Source: Spirochaetales bacterium
Lineage (GTDB): Bacteria > Spirochaetota > Spirochaetia > JAFGDJ01
DNA: 53,241 nucleotides
Assembly (NCBI GenBank): GCA_016932135.1
Contig: JAFGDJ010000166.1
Span: 1 to 53,241 of the forward strand
Direction of reading: 5' to 3'
Part shown: in pieces, positions 38,548 through 46,958 of the stretch
How the letters are laid out: every line of letters starts with the position of its first letter
Position numbering within the stretch: the stretch's first letter is position 1
Notes under the pieces: model-generated
What the model was told of the DNA's origin: nothing
The model's database searches: none
Seen by the model: only the letters and a program-made list of their open reading frames with translations
Made by a program: the position numbers and the translations under genes

Positions 38548-38931
38548 CTATGCCTCGGAGAGAAGGTAATCGAGGATGATTCGATCGGAACGTGCCAGGG
38601 GTCTGCTCGATAAATCGCCGAGACGAAACCACCGGATTCTCTGATGTTCCGTCAGAACGAAATCATCGTCTATCAATTCCACAGCATAGGCCATCAGAGT
38701 ATACTCGGTCCCCCGGTTGCTGAAGGTGCCCATGCAGAGGCGCCGGCCCACCTTCACGGACACCTGGAATTCCTCAAGGTACTCTCTCTCCAAGGCTTCT
38801 TCCGGGGTTTCCCCCGGTTCAACCTTTCCGCCGGGGAATTCCCAACTCTCACCGATGCTGGTTCCAGGTTTTCTCTGGGCGAGTAGATAGGTTCCGTTTC
38901 GTTCAACAACTCCGGCGGTGGAAATAGGCAT
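38548..38931 (-). CDS. mutT: MutT-type Nudix hydrolase
   Basis: 127 residues. Nudix box GGKVEPGETPEEALEREYLEEFQV follows GX5EX7REUXEE; the usual Gly near the end is replaced by Gln. N-terminal AGVVERNGTYLLAQRKPGTSIGESWEFPGG is typical of MutT, which removes 8-oxo-dGTP from the nucleotide pool. It is second in a four-gene unit with the mrfA-mrfB repair pair, which supports a genome-maintenance role. Starts five bases after the membrane protein gene. Confidence 0.85.
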   Translation of the reverse strand: MPISTAGVVERNGTYLLAQRKPGTSIGESWEFPGGKVEPGETPEEALEREYLEEFQVSVKVGRRLCMGTFSNRGTEYTLMAYAVELIDDDFVLTEHQRIRWFRLGDLSSRPLARSDRIILDYLLSEA

Positions 38932-38936
38932 CGTGC

Positions 38937-39350
38937 TTACAGGAAAAGAACTCCGGGAATGAAGAAATGCACCAGGCCGATAACCGCGGCGGCAATACCT
39001 ATAATCGTCTTGTTGCGAACCAGGACATTGGTCGGAGTGCCCATGGAAGTCTCATCCATATCGTTTCGTACCGAATAGTACTCCAGGAAGAGCACCACGC
39101 CCACGGCCCATCCGGCGAGAACCGGCAACAGGTCTCCCACCACAGGGGTGTCACCCTTTGTAGCGCTCAACAGCTTGAGGATTCCCACTACTACGGCCGC
39201 CAGGGCAAAGATGAGTTTTACCGTGGGTTTTTCATCCAGATAATCTCTGGCCGCTTTCGCTACCGGAAAGGCTCCTTTCAATCGGTCCGAGGCGAGAACA
39301 AGGCCTCCCAGCACACTGATCAGGATAGACAGAAAATAGAACTGAACCAT
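38937..39350 (-). CDS. Membrane protein of unknown function, first in the mutT-mrfAB operon
   Basis: 137 residues from ATG 39350 (ACGAGGTGG upstream; the track GTG three codons earlier overlaps that site). Four hydrophobic segments: FYFLSILISVLGGLVLASD, LIFALAAVVVGILKLL, LLPVLAGWAVGVVLFLEYY and TIIGIAAAVIGLVHFFIPGVLFL. No family recognised, though the shape recalls small spirochaete inner-membrane proteins. A promoter with an operator-like dyad lies upstream. Confidence 0.7.
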   Translation of the reverse strand: MVQFYFLSILISVLGGLVLASDRLKGAFPVAKAARDYLDEKPTVKLIFALAAVVVGILKLLSATKGDTPVVGDLLPVLAGWAVGVVLFLEYYSVRNDMDETSMGTPTNVLVRNKTIIGIAAAVIGLVHFFIPGVLFL

Positions 39351-39374
39351 GGATTCCACCTCGTCTATTATTAT

Positions 39375-39397
39375 TTGGCTAATTACAGCATAGCCAA
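39375..39397 (-). promoter_or_regulatory. Operator-like dyad over the -10 of the membrane protein-mutT-mrfAB operon
   Basis: TTGGCTA-N9-TAGCCAA is a perfect 7-bp inverted repeat (23 bases) that covers the -10 and the expected transcription start. This is a typical place for a repressor. Confidence 0.6.
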
Positions 39398-39415
39398 TGA
39401 AAAGATCATGGTCAA
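39387..39415 (-). promoter_or_regulatory. Promoter of the membrane protein-mutT-mrfA-mrfB operon
   Basis: Minus strand TTGACC-N17-TATGCT, about 35 bases upstream of the ATG at 39350. Confidence 0.6.
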
Positions 39416-39445
39416 CTATATTTCTTAAAAGCGGCCTTTTTGCTT

Positions 39446-39964
39446 CTATTCTTTCAAGGTCGCGTTCAATTCCACCGGTTCTTCCTCTCCCAAGCGAAGA
39501 CGGGCGAAGACCTCCCGGTCTCCTTCCGGCAGAGGCAGTTCAAAGCGGAAAACTTCGGAAACATCTTTCTTTACGGGAGTCGATTCGGTCAGGGTGGCTA
39601 CTTCACCGGCCTCATCGGTCCAGACCTCCAGGGTCAGCCGACCGCCCTCATGATCCTTGAGAGCGGTAACCTTTACCGAGGCATAGGCTTTTTGATCGAA
39701 AAGAAATCCCGACAATTCTATCTTCAGGTCATCGGTTTGGTAGATATGGTCCTTGCCGTAGAGAATCGGGCGGAAGGCGATAAAAATCACCGTCAGTATC
39801 ATGATATCCAGCAGAATGATGACGGAGGATGTATTGAGCCGCAGCAGCCGCAGCAGGCCGAAGGGTTTTTTCCCCTCTTCCTCTTTCTTTGGACCGATTC
39901 TGTCTTCCCTGCGGTAATGAAAGATAATCTCCCCGTCTTCCCCGGTTTCTTTCTTTTCCACCAC
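39446..39964 (-). CDS. Hypothetical membrane-anchored protein with C-terminal beta domain
   Basis: About 172 residues from GTG 39964, whose G is shared with the nnr stop (TAGTG), with GAGGA upstream inside nnr; the track start 22 codons earlier is unlikely. A highly charged cytoplasmic part (EKKETGEDGEIIFHYRREDRIGPKKEEEGKK) is followed by one transmembrane helix (SSVIILLDIMILTVIFIAF) and a periplasmic beta-rich domain (IELSGFLFDQKAYASVKVTALKDHEGGRLTLEVWTDEAG). No family recognised. Last gene of the lipoprotein-nnr unit. Confidence 0.65.
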   Translation of the reverse strand: MVEKKETGEDGEIIFHYRREDRIGPKKEEEGKKPFGLLRLLRLNTSSVIILLDIMILTVIFIAFRPILYGKDHIYQTDDLKIELSGFLFDQKAYASVKVTALKDHEGGRLTLEVWTDEAGEVATLTESTPVKKDVSEVFRFELPLPEGDREVFARLRLGEEEPVELNATLKE

Positions 39965-41475
39965 TACAATTCCTCTATCCCTGCTAAGATTCTCGGAATT
40001 ACCGGCAGAAGATCCTCCGCGGCATACCACCCCTTCTCCCGAAAACAGAGCCTTCCCGCCTGAAGATGAACTAAGGCGGCGGTTTTTCCGGCATCTTCGG
40101 CGGAATAGCCCGCCGCCAGGAGTCCCCCGGCCAGCCCTGCCAGGACATCTCCCGAACCGGCAGTAGCCAAGGAGGGTTCCATCCCGTCGATAAGAAAAAA
40201 CCTTCCGTCCGGCCGGGCAAGGGTGGTAACGGGGCCTTTGAGCAGCACCAGGGCGTTGTATCTTTTAGCCACCTCGGTGGCCGCCTTCCAGGGCTCGCTG
40301 TGGACCTGGTCTTCATCCACCCCGGGCAGCCGACGGCATTCCCCCGCGTGGGGGGTGAGGATCCAGGAGCCGTGGAAATCGATCTTCCCCTGCATTCGTG
40401 ATAAAAGGGTAATACCGTCGGCGTCCAGAACCCCCGGGCGCCCGGAGGCCATACAGAAGCGCAGCCAGGTCTCTCGGTCTTCCATTCCCCAGCCAGGCCC
40501 CACGCAAAGGGCGGTGTGCTTGGAAAGCAGCCCCATTTCAGGGTTCTTTGCAGGATCCCACGGGCGCCCGATGACTGACCGCAGGGACCCCGCCATAAGG
40601 CCGTAGAGCTTTTCCTCCAGCATAAGGGTTACCAGGCCGGCGGAGCTGCGGGCCGCCGCCTCGGAAGTCAGCCGAGCCGCTCCGGAAGTGCCGGGACTGC
40701 CGGCGAAGATACAGAGGCTTCCCCGCCGGTACTTGTGAACCGCCGGAGATACCCGGGGAAGCAGAGGAGGCAGATCCTCCGGGGAAAGAAGCTCCCCCGG
40801 ATATTGGGGGTTGTCCAGGAGTTTCGGAGGAAAACCGATTTCCATAACCCGGATATTTCCGCAGAAAGGCCTGGCCGGCGGACGGTACAAGGCCAGCTTC
40901 GGCAGCCCCACGGTTAAGGTTATGTCCGCTTGAAAGGCGGTCCAGCCTTCTTCATAAGCATCTCCGATACCGCTGGGCACATCCAGGGCTATTTTCATCC
41001 CTTGAAGGGTGTTGACGAAGGCAACCAGTTCTTCCGCCTTCCCGGAAAGGGAGCCCTTTAAGCCCGTGCCGGTGAGACCGTCGAAGAAAACTTGAGACCC
41101 TGCCAGGAGTTTTTTCAGTTTTCGGTCTCCTTCCTTCGAAGACCCCCAGGTATGAAGATGAACCCCCAGGTGACGGCAGATCGCCAGATGGGTCTCCACC
41201 GCGGGGCTGAAGCGGCCGCCCAACAAAAGAACCTGAATCGAGGAATATCCCTTGATAAAAGCCTGCCGGGCCATCACCAGAGCGTCTCCGCCGTTGTTCC
41301 CTCCCCCGGCGAGGAATACGAGGGAAGGATGTTTCCCATCCTTCGCATATTCTTTCTCGAAGGCTTCAAACATCCGGAGGCCGGCATTTTCCATTAGCAC
41401 TAAACCCGGATATCCGTAATCGTCGATGCTACGGCGGTCCAGTTCCGCCATTTCCGTCCCCGTTACCAGTTTCAT
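39964..41475 (-). CDS. nnr: Bifunctional NAD(P)H-hydrate repair enzyme (epimerase/dehydratase)
   Basis: 503 residues from ATG 41475 (overlaps the upstream stop as ATGA; 12 codons shorter than the track). N-terminal epimerase (YjeF_N): GYPGLVLMENAGLRM, FLAGGGNNGGDALVMARQ and DGLTGTGLKG. C-terminal ADP/ATP-dependent dehydratase (carbohydrate-kinase-like): GSPGTSGAARLTSEAAARSSAGLVTL, LDADGITLL, LTPHAGECRRL, LLKGPVTTLA and the anion-hole motif ATAGSGDVLAG. It repairs hydrated NADH and NADPH in both epimeric forms. Fused two-domain form as in E. coli YjeF. Confidence 0.93.
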   Translation of the reverse strand: MKLVTGTEMAELDRRSIDDYGYPGLVLMENAGLRMFEAFEKEYAKDGKHPSLVFLAGGGNNGGDALVMARQAFIKGYSSIQVLLLGGRFSPAVETHLAICRHLGVHLHTWGSSKEGDRKLKKLLAGSQVFFDGLTGTGLKGSLSGKAEELVAFVNTLQGMKIALDVPSGIGDAYEEGWTAFQADITLTVGLPKLALYRPPARPFCGNIRVMEIGFPPKLLDNPQYPGELLSPEDLPPLLPRVSPAVHKYRRGSLCIFAGSPGTSGAARLTSEAAARSSAGLVTLMLEEKLYGLMAGSLRSVIGRPWDPAKNPEMGLLSKHTALCVGPGWGMEDRETWLRFCMASGRPGVLDADGITLLSRMQGKIDFHGSWILTPHAGECRRLPGVDEDQVHSEPWKAATEVAKRYNALVLLKGPVTTLARPDGRFFLIDGMEPSLATAGSGDVLAGLAGGLLAAGYSAEDAGKTAALVHLQAGRLCFREKGWYAAEDLLPVIPRILAGIEEL

Positions 41476-42677
41476 TCTTCCACTCCCTGAAGCAATCGGT
41501 CGGTTCGCCACAATACAACCTCCACCCGATTTTCAAGACAAAGGACGGAGCTGAGAATTCCCTCGAACCCCACATTCATATCCCGATACATCAGATCTCC
41601 GTCGGCTAATTCAATCCTGGGGCGGCTAATGACTGCCCCGTGCCGGTCGATAATCAACAGGCGGTACATAGGACCATCCTCGGGGCTCAAGAGAAAGAAG
41701 TTTTTTCCTTCCGCCACCCCCAGGAGCTCGTACAGCATGATCTGCCCCTTTCCCGTAAAACCCGCCGGTTCGGAGGATTCCCGTCGGTGTATAGGGATCT
41801 CAATGGAATCGCTGTACAACCCTGTTTCGGCGTTCAGCACCAGGATGGCGGAAGAAATGTATCCGTAGTTGTCCGCGGAACCGCTCAAGCTTTCGGTTCC
41901 GTAATAGTCCACCTTCAGATAGAGCTGTCGCACCCTCGGGTCGGGAATAATAGACTCTAAAGAAGCGGTATAATCGCTGCCTTCGGGAATCGGAATGGTT
42001 AAAAGAGGTATATCCAGAGTGACCAGCGGTTTGGATTCCTGGGAAAACCAGAAGACTCTCCAACCCCGCATATTCCTGGTGGTAACGATAAGTTCCCCCT
42101 GTCGGCTGATGTCCATTCGCTGAATAAAAGAGAAAGGGGTACCCCCCACGCCTTCCTGGCCGAGATAGTCCAAAAGACGACCGTCCCTATTGAATCGTAG
42201 AATTATCCGGTCCAGCATGGCGTCGTTTTCTTCGTCGTATTCCCGGCGGCTTTCGACAATCCGGTCATTCACATAGATGATATCCTGGGGAGATACGGTA
42301 AAATTCCGGATATCCTCAAAGGGGTACGAAAAGGCCCGCCGCGTGGAGGGATCTCCTTCACCGCTTTCCTTCTCCAACAGTACCGGCTCGGGGTTCATGG
42401 CCGGATTGTAGAAGAGTTCAACAATATCTCCGTAGGAGTTGAATTTCATCACCTTCCCCGAAGATCTGTTGAGTATATAGAAAAAACCGTCCCGCATGAC
42501 CATTTTAGTGGAAGTATCGAAAGGAGTTCCCGGCATCTGGATGATATCCAGCTGGTCTTCCATCTTTCCGTAGGAAAGACGGAAGAGATCCTCCCGTTCC
42601 AGGTCGATCTCACCCCGGTTTGCACAGGAAACGATCAGAAGAGAAGCAAGAACACCGATGATAAACCTGATTTTCAT
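41472..42677 (-). CDS. Lipoprotein with NHL/beta-propeller-like repeats
   Basis: 401 residues from ATG 42677, which opens MKIRFIIGVLASLLIVSCANRG (lipidated Cys at residue 18). The track start, 97 codons upstream, runs through the palindromic repeat element. The body has strand-rich repeats with the pattern of NHL or 6-bladed propellers (DGFFYILNRSSGKVMKFNSYGDIVELF, RIILRFNRDGRLLDYLGQEG, FIQRMDISRQGELIVTTRNMRG). Similar spirochaete lipoproteins are known but have no firm function. The -10 ends six bases before the ATG, with no ribosome-binding site. First of a three-gene unit with nnr. Confidence 0.75.
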   Translation of the reverse strand: MKIRFIIGVLASLLIVSCANRGEIDLEREDLFRLSYGKMEDQLDIIQMPGTPFDTSTKMVMRDGFFYILNRSSGKVMKFNSYGDIVELFYNPAMNPEPVLLEKESGEGDPSTRRAFSYPFEDIRNFTVSPQDIIYVNDRIVESRREYDEENDAMLDRIILRFNRDGRLLDYLGQEGVGGTPFSFIQRMDISRQGELIVTTRNMRGWRVFWFSQESKPLVTLDIPLLTIPIPEGSDYTASLESIIPDPRVRQLYLKVDYYGTESLSGSADNYGYISSAILVLNAETGLYSDSIEIPIHRRESSEPAGFTGKGQIMLYELLGVAEGKNFFLLSPEDGPMYRLLIIDRHGAVISRPRIELADGDLMYRDMNVGFEGILSSVLCLENRVEVVLWRTDRLLQGVEE

Positions 42678-42683
42678 GGAAAA

Positions 42684-42713
42684 AGTGTACAATTCACCTC
42701 TTGAGTGTGTCAA
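42684..42713 (-). promoter_or_regulatory. Promoter of the lipoprotein-nnr unit, apparently leaderless
   Basis: Minus strand TTGACA-N18-TACACT. Only TTTTCC separates the -10 from the ATG at 42677. Confidence 0.6.
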
Positions 42714-42727
42714 TTGATGGTCGCACC

Positions 42728-42853
42728 TATCATCGACAGTCGTTTCCTTTGTACGACCGATGAGGGAGTGGCCAAAACATGTCGCTTTCGCTCCAAATGT
42801 TTTGTCGCACTCCCGATCGGTCCATTCAGGGTTATCCAGCACTGTCGATGATA
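42728..42853. repeat. 126-bp nested palindromic intergenic element
   Basis: The outer arms TATCATCGACAGT and ACTGTCGATGATA (42728-42740, 42841-42853) are perfect. Nested inside are GACCGAT/ATCGGTC, GGGAGTG/CACTCCC and CAAAACAT/ATGTTTTG, separated by small asymmetric gaps, around a 16-base centre. The right half (42794-42837) is repeated exactly at 42966-43009. It codes for nothing convincing. The bases between the copies (42854-42965) show no gene. This resembles REP/BIME or MITE-type elements. Confidence 0.75.
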
Positions 42854-42965
42854 AGGCTTTTTGTAGAAAAGAACATATCCCTCGGACGAAGTCAAAAGTC
42901 CTCGGGGTAGTTCCATTCAGCCCCTCAAGGGCCTTACCATGCCGGATTTGTATTGCTTCAGTGAG

Positions 42966-43009
42966 CAAATGTTTTGTCGCACTCCCGATCGGTCCATTCA
43001 GGGTTATCC
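42966..43009. repeat. 44-bp solo copy of the palindromic element half, next to the galM stop
   Basis: CAAATGTTTTGTCGCACTCC and the following bases are identical, over 44 positions, to 42794-42837, in the same orientation. It lies seven bases past the galM stop codon, where it could influence mRNA ends. Confidence 0.85.
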
Positions 43010-43016
43010 GATGGTT

Positions 43017-44033
43017 TCAGGCCGGGCGGGTGCTGAACCGGTATATCGTGGAGGTCCTGTATACGTCGCCCGCTTCCAGGACCACGGAAGGGAAGTCGAG
43101 TCTGTTCGGGGAGTCGGGGAAGTGCTGGGTCTCCAGGCAGAAACCCGCCCTGGGGCCGTAGGGCTTTCCCTTCTTCCCGACAAGTGTTCCGTTGAGAGTA
43201 TTGCCGGTATAGAACTGGACTCCCGGCTCGGTAGTGAAGACTTCCATGTACCGACCCGAGACTTTCTCATAGACCTCCGCGGCCAGGGTCATGTCACCCG
43301 GGCGGCTCTTGTTCAGAACAAAGTTATGGTCATACCCTTTTCCAAAAGCCAGTTGCTCGTTATCCTCATCGATTCTTTCGCCGATGAAGCGAGGCTTCCT
43401 GAAATCGAAGGGGGTTCCCTCTAGGGGAGCGATGTCCGTCGGTATCAGAGCTCTGTCGACCCGGGTATAGGCATCGGCGTTGATCCTTATCTCATGGCCT
43501 TGAATGTCCCCCGAACCCTCGCCGGATAAATTCCAGTAGGTGTGGTTGGTCAGGTTGACGATGGTCGCCGCGTCGGTCCGGGCAAGATAATCGATTCTCA
43601 CCTCCTTCGACCGGCTCAAGGTATAGGTTACGGTGACATCGAGATTCCCCGGAAACCCCTCTTCGCCGTCGACACTGCGATAGGTCAATTCCAGGGCCTC
43701 GCCGTCATCGACATCGAGCTTCCGGGCGTTCCATACAACCTTGTCGAAACCTTTCTCTCCGCCGTGGAGGCTGTTTTCACCGTTGTTTGCCGCCAGGCGA
43801 TATTCCCGCCCCGCAAGGTTGAACCGGGCCCCAGCGATCCGGTTCCCGTAGCGTCCTACGATGGCTCCGAAATAGGGATGCCTCCCCAGGTAGGCTTCCG
43901 GTGTGGAGAATCCCAGGACAAGATCCTCCGGCCTTCCGTTCCTGTCCGGGACCTTCAGGGCGGTCACGATGCCCCCGTAATTGAGAACGGTCATCTCCAT
44001 ACCCTGAGCATTTTTCAACACAAACAACCGCAT
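43017..44033 (-). CDS. galM: Aldose 1-epimerase (galactose mutarotase)
   Basis: 338 residues with the family motifs in order: GRYGNRIAGARF, NSLHGGEKGFDKVVW, VNLTNHTYWNLSG (first catalytic His), GYDHNFVL, TTEPGVQFYTGN and GFCLETQHFPDSPN (catalytic Glu). It interconverts alpha and beta forms of galactose or glucose in the cytoplasm. AGGGGGG precedes the ATG. No galactose-pathway genes adjoin it; it diverges from secA and ends at the 44-bp repeat. Confidence 0.93.
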   Translation of the reverse strand: MRLFVLKNAQGMEMTVLNYGGIVTALKVPDRNGRPEDLVLGFSTPEAYLGRHPYFGAIVGRYGNRIAGARFNLAGREYRLAANNGENSLHGGEKGFDKVVWNARKLDVDDGEALELTYRSVDGEEGFPGNLDVTVTYTLSRSKEVRIDYLARTDAATIVNLTNHTYWNLSGEGSGDIQGHEIRINADAYTRVDRALIPTDIAPLEGTPFDFRKPRFIGERIDEDNEQLAFGKGYDHNFVLNKSRPGDMTLAAEVYEKVSGRYMEVFTTEPGVQFYTGNTLNGTLVGKKGKPYGPRAGFCLETQHFPDSPNRLDFPSVVLEAGDVYRTSTIYRFSTRPA

Positions 44034-44194
44034 TGTCGCCCCCCTAGATTCTTATCATATACCATTTCGGGATCTTTTGTCCGCCCTTTCCCTTCCGGGG
44101 TGACCCCCTAAGGAGGTACTTTCAGTCCCCCTTTCTTTCTTACCCGATTTTTAGTATATTACTCTCTAGACAAAATAAAACGAGAGCGGTATAC

Positions 44195-46951
44195 ATGCTA
44201 CAGAAAACATTGACCAAAATATTCGGTTCCAAGCATGAACATGATCTGAAATCCATGCTACCCCTGCTGGGAAAGATAAACGAACTGGAAGGCTGGGCTA
44301 TGAGCCTTACAAAAGAAGAATGTAAGGCCCAGACTGAGCGTTTCAAAGAGCGCCTTGCCCGGGGTGAAACCTTGGACAACCTGCTGCCGGAAGCCTACGC
44401 CCTGACCCGGGAAGCATCCCGGCGGGTTTTAGGTGAGCGTCCCTATGATGTCCAGCTCTTGGGCAGCATTGTCCTGCACCGCGGGAAAATCATGGAGATG
44501 AAAACCGGTGAAGGAAAGACGCTTTCCAGCGTTTCGGCGGCTTACCTCAACGCCCTGACGGGAAAGGGTGTTCATATCATCACCGTGAACGACTACCTGG
44601 CTGAGCGGGACGCCGGCTGGATGGGCCCGGTATATGAATACCTGGGGCTTACAGTGGGCTGCATTCTTTCGGGGATGGATAACGACCAGCGAAAGGAATC
44701 CTACGCCAAGGATATTACCTACGGAACGAACAACGAATTCGGGTTCGATTACCTCCGGGACAATATGCGATGGACCCTGGACGGTAGAGTTCAGCGGGGT
44801 CATCATTACACCATCATCGACGAGATTGACTCGATTCTCATCGACGAAGCCAGAACCCCCTTAATCATCTCCGGCCAGGCCGAAGACGACACAGCCAAAT
44901 TCAACGATGTGAATCGCCTGATTTCCCAGCTGGTAGAATGTTCCAAGGACCCGGAAACCGGTGATTATCCGGAGGACCCTGAGGGGGATTACAAGGTCGA
45001 CGAGAAGAGCAAACGGATTACCTTTACCGAAGAGGGGATGAACCACATCGAGGCAATTCTCCAGAGAGCCAAGGTGATTTCCGGTTCCCTCTATACCGAT
45101 GAAAACTTCGAATACATCCATTATTTCACCCAGGCCCTGAAGGCTCATTGCCTTTTTCATCGGGACGTGGATTACGTCATTGAAGACGGCTTGGTTCAGA
45201 TCGTCGATGAGTTTACCGGCCGCATTCTCCATGGCCGTCGCTACTCCGAGGGTCTCCACCAGGCTATTGAAGCGAAAGAACACATCAAGGTGGCCCGGCG
45301 TAACCGCACCCTGGCAACCATCACCTTTCAGAACTATTTCAGGATGTACCAAAAGATTTCAGGTATGACCGGAACCGCCGACACCGAGGCCAAGGAATTC
45401 AACAGCATCTACGGCCTCGATGTGGTGGTTATTCCCACCAACCGGCCGGTTATTCGAAGAGACGAGGACGACGTCATTTACCTCACGGAAACCTTTAAAT
45501 TTGACGCCATCTGCGATGAGATCGCCCGGGTCCATGCCGCCGGTCAGCCGATCCTGGTGGGTACCGTATCCATAGAGAAATCGGAAAAGCTTTCCCACAT
45601 GCTGACCAAAAAAGGCATTCGCCATGAAGTGCTGAACGCCAAGAACCACCACCGGGAAGCCATGATCATCGCAGAAGCCGGGGCTGCCGGTTCGGTAACC
45701 ATTGCCACCAACATGGCCGGCCGCGGGACGGACATCAAACTGGGGGGAAACCCGGAATACCGCGCCCGGAGAAAAGTCGGCACCGAAGGGAGCGAGGAAG
45801 ACTTTCTCAAAGCCCTGGAAAAGGAGCGGGAAATCTGGACGGCGGAATACCAACGGGTACAGGAAGCCGGCGGGTTGTATATCCTCGGTACCGAAAGGCA
45901 CGAATCGAGGCGAATCGATAACCAGCTTCGCGGGCGTTCCGGCCGCCAGGGCGACCCGGGAACAAGCCGTTTCTTTCTCTCCCTGGATGACGATCTGATG
46001 CGGCTTTTCGCCCGGGACAATATAAAAAACCTGATGGGGCGGATCGGTATGTCCGGTGGGGAGCCCCTTTTTCACCCCTGGATCAACAAGGCTATCGAAC
46101 GAGCCCAGACCCGGGTGGAGGAACGGAACTTCGAGATCCGGAAACACCTCCTGGAATACGACGACGTTTTGAACGAACAGAGGAACTTCATCTATTCCCA
46201 GCGGGACGCCATCCTGGCGGAAGGTGATCTTTCGGTCCGAATCCTGGAAACCGCCAAGGACCTGGTGGCCGATTACATAGACGAGTTCGCCAGGCAGCGA
46301 GGCTCCGGCGATCCCACGGTTTTTCAAACCCTGGCGGAACATCTGCGCAACGACTTTTTCATTCAGTGGGATCCGGAAGACGCGGACGGGTTACAGAAAA
46401 AACCCTCGGAAGAACTTCTCGAAATGCTGGAACAGGAACTTCAGTCTAACCTGGAAGAAAAAAGAAGCATCCTGGATACCGAAAATCTCACCAACTTCAT
46501 CCGTTACGAATACTTACGGAACATCGATACCCGCTGGCAGGATCACCTGGATAACCTGGAAGCCTTGCGGGAGGCGGTATACCTGCGGGCCTACGGGCAG
46601 AAAAACCCCCTGCTGGAATATAAGCTTGAAGGTTTCGATATCTTCGATAAGATGATTTACGACATCAAGACCAACATAGCCAAGAAGATCATCAAAGTCC
46701 GGTTCGTCAGTCCCGAATCCGCCGGCCGCCGCCGCGGCAGAGCCCTGTCGGTAACCAACGAGAGCCATCGGGAGGTCGGCCAGTTTGCCCTGGCCGGAGC
46801 CGTTCCCGCAGCCCGAGCCGCTTCAGGGGGTGAAAGCGCCGCCGCCCAGCCGGAAAAGGTGCAGGTGCGACGGACCACCCCCAAGGTCGGCAGAAACGAT
46901 CCCTGCCCCTGCGGCAGCGGAAAGAAGTACAAGTACTGCTGCGGTCGTTAA
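44195..46951 (+). CDS. secA: Preprotein translocase ATPase SecA
   Basis: 918 residues. Walker [12 protein letters not shown] (about residue 107), [38 protein letters not shown], Walker [51 protein letters not shown] and [13 protein letters not shown]. The end [18 protein letters not shown] is the zinc-binding SEC-C tail that contacts SecB or lipids. It drives Sec-dependent export, needed for the FlaA, lipoprotein and protease genes in this window. Single gene; converges with the M23 peptidase gene with seven bases between stops and no visible terminator. Confidence 0.98.
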   Translation: MLQKTLTKIFGSKHEHDLKSMLPLLGKINELEGWAMSLTKEECKAQTERFKERLARGETLDNLLPEAYALTREASRRVLGERPYDVQLLGSIVLHRGKIMEMKTGEGKTLSSVSAAYLNALTGKGVHIITVNDYLAERDAGWMGPVYEYLGLTVGCILSGMDNDQRKESYAKDITYGTNNEFGFDYLRDNMRWTLDGRVQRGHHYTIIDEIDSILIDEARTPLIISGQAEDDTAKFNDVNRLISQLVECSKDPETGDYPEDPEGDYKVDEKSKRITFTEEGMNHIEAILQRAKVISGSLYTDENFEYIHYFTQALKAHCLFHRDVDYVIEDGLVQIVDEFTGRILHGRRYSEGLHQAIEAKEHIKVARRNRTLATITFQNYFRMYQKISGMTGTADTEAKEFNSIYGLDVVVIPTNRPVIRRDEDDVIYLTETFKFDAICDEIARVHAAGQPILVGTVSIEKSEKLSHMLTKKGIRHEVLNAKNHHREAMIIAEAGAAGSVTIATNMAGRGTDIKLGGNPEYRARRKVGTEGSEEDFLKALEKEREIWTAEYQRVQEAGGLYILGTERHESRRIDNQLRGRSGRQGDPGTSRFFLSLDDDLMRLFARDNIKNLMGRIGMSGGEPLFHPWINKAIERAQTRVEERNFEIRKHLLEYDDVLNEQRNFIYSQRDAILAEGDLSVRILETAKDLVADYIDEFARQRGSGDPTVFQTLAEHLRNDFFIQWDPEDADGLQKKPSEELLEMLEQELQSNLEEKRSILDTENLTNFIRYEYLRNIDTRWQDHLDNLEALREAVYLRAYGQKNPLLEYKLEGFDIFDKMIYDIKTNIAKKIIKVRFVSPESAGRRRGRALSVTNESHREVGQFALAGAVPAARAASGGESAAAQPEKVQVRRTTPKVGRNDPCPCGSGKKYKYCCGR

Positions 46952-46958
46952 GAAATCC

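Noticed and set aside
42760-43161. 133-codon frame across the palindromic element
   Set aside because: It is made of the repeat itself plus antisense galM, with no start signal.
45359-46342. 327-codon minus-strand frame inside secA
   Set aside because: Antisense shadow of a highly conserved gene; composition is that of reversed secA codons.
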